A DNA stretch of 64,000 nt from Solicoccozyma terricola. Its lineage: Eukaryota; Basidiomycota; Tremellomycetes; Filobasidiales; Piskurozymaceae. The position numbers and the translations under genes are program-made. Each line of letters opens with the position of its first letter. Position 1 is the stretch's first letter. Positions 59,601 to 64,000 of the stretch are shown here, piece by piece. The notes beneath the pieces are model-generated. The model did no database searches and was not told the DNA's origin. It saw only the letters and a list, made by a program, of their open reading frames with translations. The stretch lies in contig BCLD01000001.1 of NCBI GenBank assembly GCA_001600875.1, positions 306,162 through 370,161 of the forward strand, read 5' to 3'.

Positions 59601-61309
59601 ACATCTCCTCTACGTTCGCCATTGTCACATCTTCAAGATCCTCATCACGAGTCTCCTCTTCCAATAGTTGCCCAGCTTGAGGGAAGCTGTTCCCTCGAAG
59701 CAAGACCTCGCGGGAGTACGGTCCACTTTGTGGCGGAGGAACGAAAGATGCCCTTCGCACACGTCGGTCGCTGAGAATTTCTCCTTCGTCTGGGTTGGGA
59801 GAGTTGGCAGGTGAGGGTTGCGTAGTTGTGATGATTGGCGCCAAGAACTGGCGCTGTTGAGATACGCGAGGTGTAGGTTCGTCACGATCGATGGTGCCTC
59901 CATTCGTGACGTTGATATCCAGAAGCCCAACCGGTGCGTGAGACACTGAAATCCCTCCGTAGGGGTCAGGAGCCCTAGGTGTAGCTGGTGGTGGTGGCGG
60001 ATGAGGAGGAGGAATGGTAGCTTCAAAGGGAGGCAACCCGCTGACTGTACTGCTGCTCGCCGACTGATTTCTCAGATGACTTTGGCTCTCCTGCGATGGT
60101 GGTCTTCCACCTGGCCTATAAGGACTCCGTTGTGGAGGAGACATCCCAGCTTCTCTTCCATTACGACGTACGTCAGAATCGGTCGATTTCTTCCGCCGTG
60201 ACACAGGTGGTATCTCGGATGGGATGCCTTCTAACGTTGATGCTGAAGGACGAGAAATCGAAGATCCAGACGGTCGTCGATAATTTCCTGTACTGTCTTG
60301 ACTTGGAGTTCGACGAGAGACTATTGGCGTTTCAGACTGCTGTTGTTGAGTCGGCATAGGTATGACGACATTCATCGGAGGTCGCCCATACGACCCTGTA
60401 TCTGGCATAGCTCGACTCGAATCATCGGAAGGTCGCACGACAGATTGTTGACTTCCAGATCTTCCAGATGCACTGTTCGAGGTGTAGTATGACCTTCCAC
60501 CGCCTGATATCGACGACGACGCAACAGAGGAGGAAGAACCCTGGCGATCTCGGAAATTGGCGGGTGGAAGTAGATTCGGCATGTTGGATGGTGACAGGGT
60601 ACCATAGCGATTTGCCATCGGCGCCATTTGCTCTGTTAATAGTTCTGACCCTTATCAACTTGATATTCGACCAGGCTCAGGAGACGGTGTAACTCACCAG
60701 GTGGTGGATCGTTCAATTCAAAGTTGATCAGTTGAGGACTGCGGCCTTGTGTAAATTTGTTGTAGATTCTGACCATTGTATGTAGGAATTGGGTCTGATC
60801 TCGAGGTTTCTCAGTCGTCCATTGGTAGGTCCTGCTGGTCATTGTCAGGGAAAATGTCTGGGGCTAGAAATGCAAAGATGGGTTTTGTCAAGGTCTTGCG
60901 AGATTGCCATCCACCCCGCTCCGTACATACCCCTTGCACGTCAACCACTCGCAAATCCTGCAAAGCCCACGTCTTGCCTTTAGAGAAAGTCATATTGTTG
61001 TTCCTCTTGGCCTTGTGGAGCTGAACCTTGCCTCCTCGAGTGACTGATAAATAGAGGACAACGGAGGGCTATTCAGCTCCATTAGCTCTAGGCACACTGC
61101 CATCGCGACTGACCGGCCAGCATCAAATATCTCGACTTCCTTCCAGCGTCCTCTGCATTTACTGGAACTTCACCAGGCGGCGAGTCCTCCCATATCTTTA
61201 GATGAGCAATGTAAGTTTCATCGAGGACGCCATCTTCTGCTCTGCGGTTGAACAGTGAGTTGATGATTTGTTGGCGAGTGTCACCCTGCATCGGTGGGCT
61301 CTGCATCAT
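56623..61309 (-). CDS. SEC3: Exocyst complex component Sec3 (EXOC1)
   Basis: Membrane-proximal exocyst subunit that marks sites of vesicle tethering at the plasma membrane. The start at 61309 gives MMQSPPMQGDTRQQ. The N-terminal Sec3-type PH domain spans about 60690-61300 (YIAHLKIWEDSPPGEV, MTFSKGKTWALQDLRVVDVQG, FLHTMVRIYNKFTQGRSPQL); in yeast this domain binds PIP2 and Rho/Cdc42. A Ser/Pro-rich disordered linker follows (about 59700-60610). Then comes a coiled-coil region (ALEAVSRLP, FLETDDRIGAVMTQLDEAVQELDEM, 59250-59560). The helical Sec3 C-terminal domain includes CLVFHIN (near 58465), MRPATVKLQRSALDLIFGFLG (near 57960) and MYFYVSDTAKQDVQ (near 57210). The stop is at 56623-56625. Many short introns. 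Upstream lies the stop of the RING gene on the same strand (355 bp). Confidence 0.93.
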
Positions 61310-61663
61310 CTTTGTGGAGGCTTGCTCCCCCGCATACGATGAGCAGGACCGGGAGTGTGGGTGGTGTGGAGACTGGTGTGGTGAGTGACTACTGGGGTGA
61401 CTACTGCGGTGAGTACTGCTGCTGTCCCTCGTCGTAACGTTGGGCAGACTGGACTTGAATCGACCTCATAGCTCGATCAGGAGGACGCCGGGTCAATGAG
61501 GTTGCCACGTGAGCCAAACCATCGCACCCGGGTAAACACAGGATCATGATGTCGAGGGGACGGGCCATACTATCATCGGTACAACGCTACTGTATTGTCG
61601 TCAAGATCGGTCGTGACAAGAAGGAAATCTCAAGGCCATATTAGATGGCAGTCGTATCTCGTC
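61310..61663. other. Intergenic region RING protein / SEC3
   Basis: 354 bp between the stop of the RING gene and the SEC3 start, both on the minus strand; presumed SEC3 promoter. A short patch of GGTG/GTGA-type imperfect repeats lies at 61355-61425. Nothing else recognised. Confidence 0.5.
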
Positions 61664-64000
61664 TCAGGCCGAAATCATATCGGCTTCCGTCTCCTCCATC
61701 CATCCATCCGTGCGGCATCTCGGACACCGACAAAGTCTTCTCCCATCTTCGTCCTTGGTCCACCAATCAGCAACTAGAGCTCCAGTCCGCACACATGACG
61801 TATGGAACGAGTGACCGCAGGCGAGAAGGTTGAATGCTCCCTCGGTGTTTGGAGGTGCGATATGTTTCTGTCCCATCGCGATGAGGGGCAGGCACGCCTC
61901 GTTGGTGGGCTTCCAGCTGTCCCATTCACCGGGAAGAACGTCGTCCAGGTGTTCGGGGGGTGCAAACATGCACACGGGATGATCACAACGCCAATGAAGA
62001 GCCTTTTCACGGAGGGTTACCCATTCATCGAGGGTCAGTTTGCCAGCAGGTGGAATCCATTCTTGACGCTGCGAGGACTGTCGAGGTTGAGGTTGAGGTG
62101 ACATGCCAGGGGTTCTCGCTGGCGGATTCGCAGGAGCGGTGGTGCGACCAGCTTCGAAGGAAGCAATCCCACCGGGCGATCTGAGGAGTTGTGCAAAGAG
62201 CGAGGTACCTTGCGATGGGGAGTTAGGCTGTGCCGGGTTCGCATTGGTGTGGGGAATTGATGAGGAGTTGGACGACGTTGCATTGTTTGATTCTGGTGCC
62301 GATCCAGCTTGCTGGTGAGCGTCGGCTGGCGGCGGTGGCGCAGGTCCAAACGACGGTGGCTGTCCGTTCCCACCCTCAGCAGCATGTCGAGTCGCGAATG
62401 CTATCGCTCCAGCTGGCCCTCCCATACTGCTCATGATTCGATTGGCAGTGCGCATCGCTAGGAGAAATGCCGTGGGAACATCGAATACCACATTCCCAGG
62501 GGTTTCATTCAGCGGAGTGGCATTTGGAAGTACATCACCCGCGGATGCAGATGCAGCTGGTTGCGTATTATTCGCCCTGGTTGTTCGAGGTTGCTGCGCA
62601 GCATTGGCCGTGGTGGACGCCGGTGCATCGGGGGTTGCAGGTTGCGATACTCCCACTATACGTTCGGGAATGAGCGAAAAATGGAATGTCGCCAGTAGAG
62701 GAGGCTCATTCGCGGAACCGGTCATCGGCGGCTCCGTCGGATTGGCGGGGATGCCATTCCGCCCGTCCGTAGATGTACCAGCAGCGTCCACAGCCACTGC
62801 AGGCTGAGCCTCGTTACCCAGGGGGGTGGCAACGTTTTGAGGTTGCATCGGATGGATGAAAGAGAACAGTGGTTCATTGACGCCGGGAAGCCCAAACATG
62901 TCGCCCACTGCAGCTTGCATCGCGGCACCCGCCGGAGTAGCTGTACCGCTACCACTAGCAGCCACATTCGGCGTATCGGCTCCGTTGTTCGCAGGTCTAG
63001 CAGCATACGGACGTCCTCGTTGCTCCCTGGTGGTTTGCGTCGCCTGTGGTCGAAGCGAGTTGAAGCCTGCTCGATTGGAATCGGGGCGCCGTAGTGTGGT
63101 GGAGAGGGGATCAATGTCGAATCGGCAGGTGGGACTGATCGGGCGGAAACGGGATCAGTATGTTGTGCCAAATAGTTTTGAATGATTTGTTTCAACTCAC
63201 CAAGTGGTTTTAGATCGTAGCCAAGGTTCCAAACAATCCTCATGGAAGACATGACAACACGGAAAAACTTTCATCCCTGTCTTGTCAATCTCTGATTCCA
63301 TCGCCGCCGCGTCTTCGGTGTCCTTTGTTGTTTTCGGGAGCACCACTTTCTCCACCTCCTGTTCCGACCTCATCGAGCCGTCACTGACAATACTCGGTTG
63401 CCTTTCCATAACCACATCGCCCATTCCGTCCGCTACCGCCTTCAATTCTACCGCATTATCCTCCCATCCTTCCATGCAGACCGCACACTTGAACCCTTCT
63501 CCTTCATTCTCCGCTTTGACAACCCTATCGATTCTCCTCATCAAATCTGCGCCTGGGTCTTGCAATCCCTTCAGTAGCTCTTGAGCTCTAGCAGGATCCG
63601 GTGGAGGTGGTCTTCTTAAACCCGCAGCTTCTTGGAACAAGAACCACGGGAGGTTGAATTGGGCTTGTTGGTTACCATCGGCGTTGGGTGTGAAAGCGAA
63701 AGCAGCAGGGTTGAATCCTTGTTGTGGCTCAGTGCCTGGCGCAGAGGGAGGAGAGCCGAATAGCATTATGAAAGGTTCAGGAGGTGGACCTGGTACGAGA
63801 GGAGGGGCAGGAGGAGGGGGTTGCGCTTGATCGGCGGGTAACGTTTGATCAGGTTGTTGAGTCGATGATGGAGGAGGTTGATTCGCATTTCCACCTTCCA
63901 TTGCTTCCATTCTGAATCCTGGAGCACCTTCTTGTACTCGAGCACCCGCGATCCCGCCGCCGCTGCCACCACCGCCACCCTCTTGACTAACTTCTGGCAA
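61664..64000 (-). CDS. Double-RING E3 ubiquitin ligase candidate, 5'-partial
   Basis: The gene enters from the right edge, so its start codon is outside the window. The visible N-terminal part is Gly/Pro/Gln-rich. A RING-H2 finger follows: CAVC (near 63480), then 72 residues up to FPCCHVFHEDCLEPWL (near 63250-63210). An intron (63134-63196) splits the next codon, and the final CPTCRFD lies just after it. About 350 low-complexity Ala/Pro/Asn-rich residues follow. A second RING-like element near the C-terminus has WRCDHPVC (near 61985), then LLACGHSFHTSC (near 61810) and CPRCRTDGWME (near 61700), with stop TGA at 61664-61666. Both fingers keep Cys/His pairs in RING order but with unusually long loops. 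RING proteins recruit E2 enzymes for ubiquitin transfer; the substrate is unknown. No membrane segment is seen in the visible part. Confidence 0.8.

Noticed and set aside
1..64000. Transposons, CRISPR arrays, viral insertions, toxin genes
   Set aside because: No transposase, reverse transcriptase, integrase, terminal repeats, spaced direct repeats, or viral or toxin domains were recognised on either strand.

Overview
The window is a gene-dense stretch of a basidiomycete fungal nuclear genome, most likely a tremellomycete yeast (Cryptococcus/Kwoniella-like). That placement is an inference. It rests on genes split by many short introns (often 50-100 nt) with GTGAGT/GTAAGT donors, CTNAC-like branch points and CAG/TAG acceptors; on the gene set (Crz1-type zinc-finger factor, Bem1 scaffold, Msl5/BBP, Sec3, a basidiomycete-type multi-pass membrane protein); and on alternating strands with short intergenic gaps. 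No transposon, rRNA, tRNA, CRISPR array or plasmid feature could be supported.

Layout. 1-3866 (+) is RFC1, the large subunit of the sliding-clamp loader, with its 5' end outside the window. 4008-9074 (-) is CAND1, the cullin exchange factor. It shares a 202-bp divergent promoter with 9277-13584 (+), a 16-exon gene that reads in one frame through a complete mitochondrial-type glutamyl-tRNA synthetase and then a complete mitochondrial-type tyrosyl-tRNA synthetase (1,099 aa). 13687-15859 (-) is proline dehydrogenase. 16835-19666 (+) is branchpoint-bridging protein (SF1/Msl5). 20741-23620 (+) is the polarity scaffold Bem1/Scd2; one of its introns carries a 156-N gap inside a poly-C tract. 24855-27415 (+) and 28161-30612 (-) are two convergent low-complexity proteins I do not recognise. 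32572-35869 (+) is a TBC Rab-GAP. 36098-38900 (+) is malic enzyme. 39749-44231 (+) is a Crz1-like calcineurin-responsive factor. 44503-45599 (+) is proteasome assembly chaperone 2. 45667-47988 (-) is glucosidase II beta. 48159-51973 (-) is a CDCA7-type zinc-finger protein with an AT-hook. 53714-56091 (+) is a multi-pass membrane protein. 56623-61309 (-) is exocyst Sec3. 61664-64000 (-) is a double-RING E3 ligase candidate running off the right edge.

The genes are mostly housekeeping and do not form an obvious cluster. Bem1, Sec3 and the TBC Rab-GAP all act in polarised secretion and growth. RFC1 and the CDCA7-like protein act on DNA replication and chromatin. The Glu/Tyr-tRNA synthetase and proline dehydrogenase are mitochondrial by family.

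The strongest unusual observations are the in-frame fusion of two mitochondrial aminoacyl-tRNA synthetases, and a set of very long homopolymeric C tracts (up to 73 nt uninterrupted). Those tracts lie mostly in introns and 5' flanks and nearly always with C on the sense strand. Next are the CDCA7-like protein with an AT-hook and an Asp/His repeat, and a RING finger split by a long insertion.
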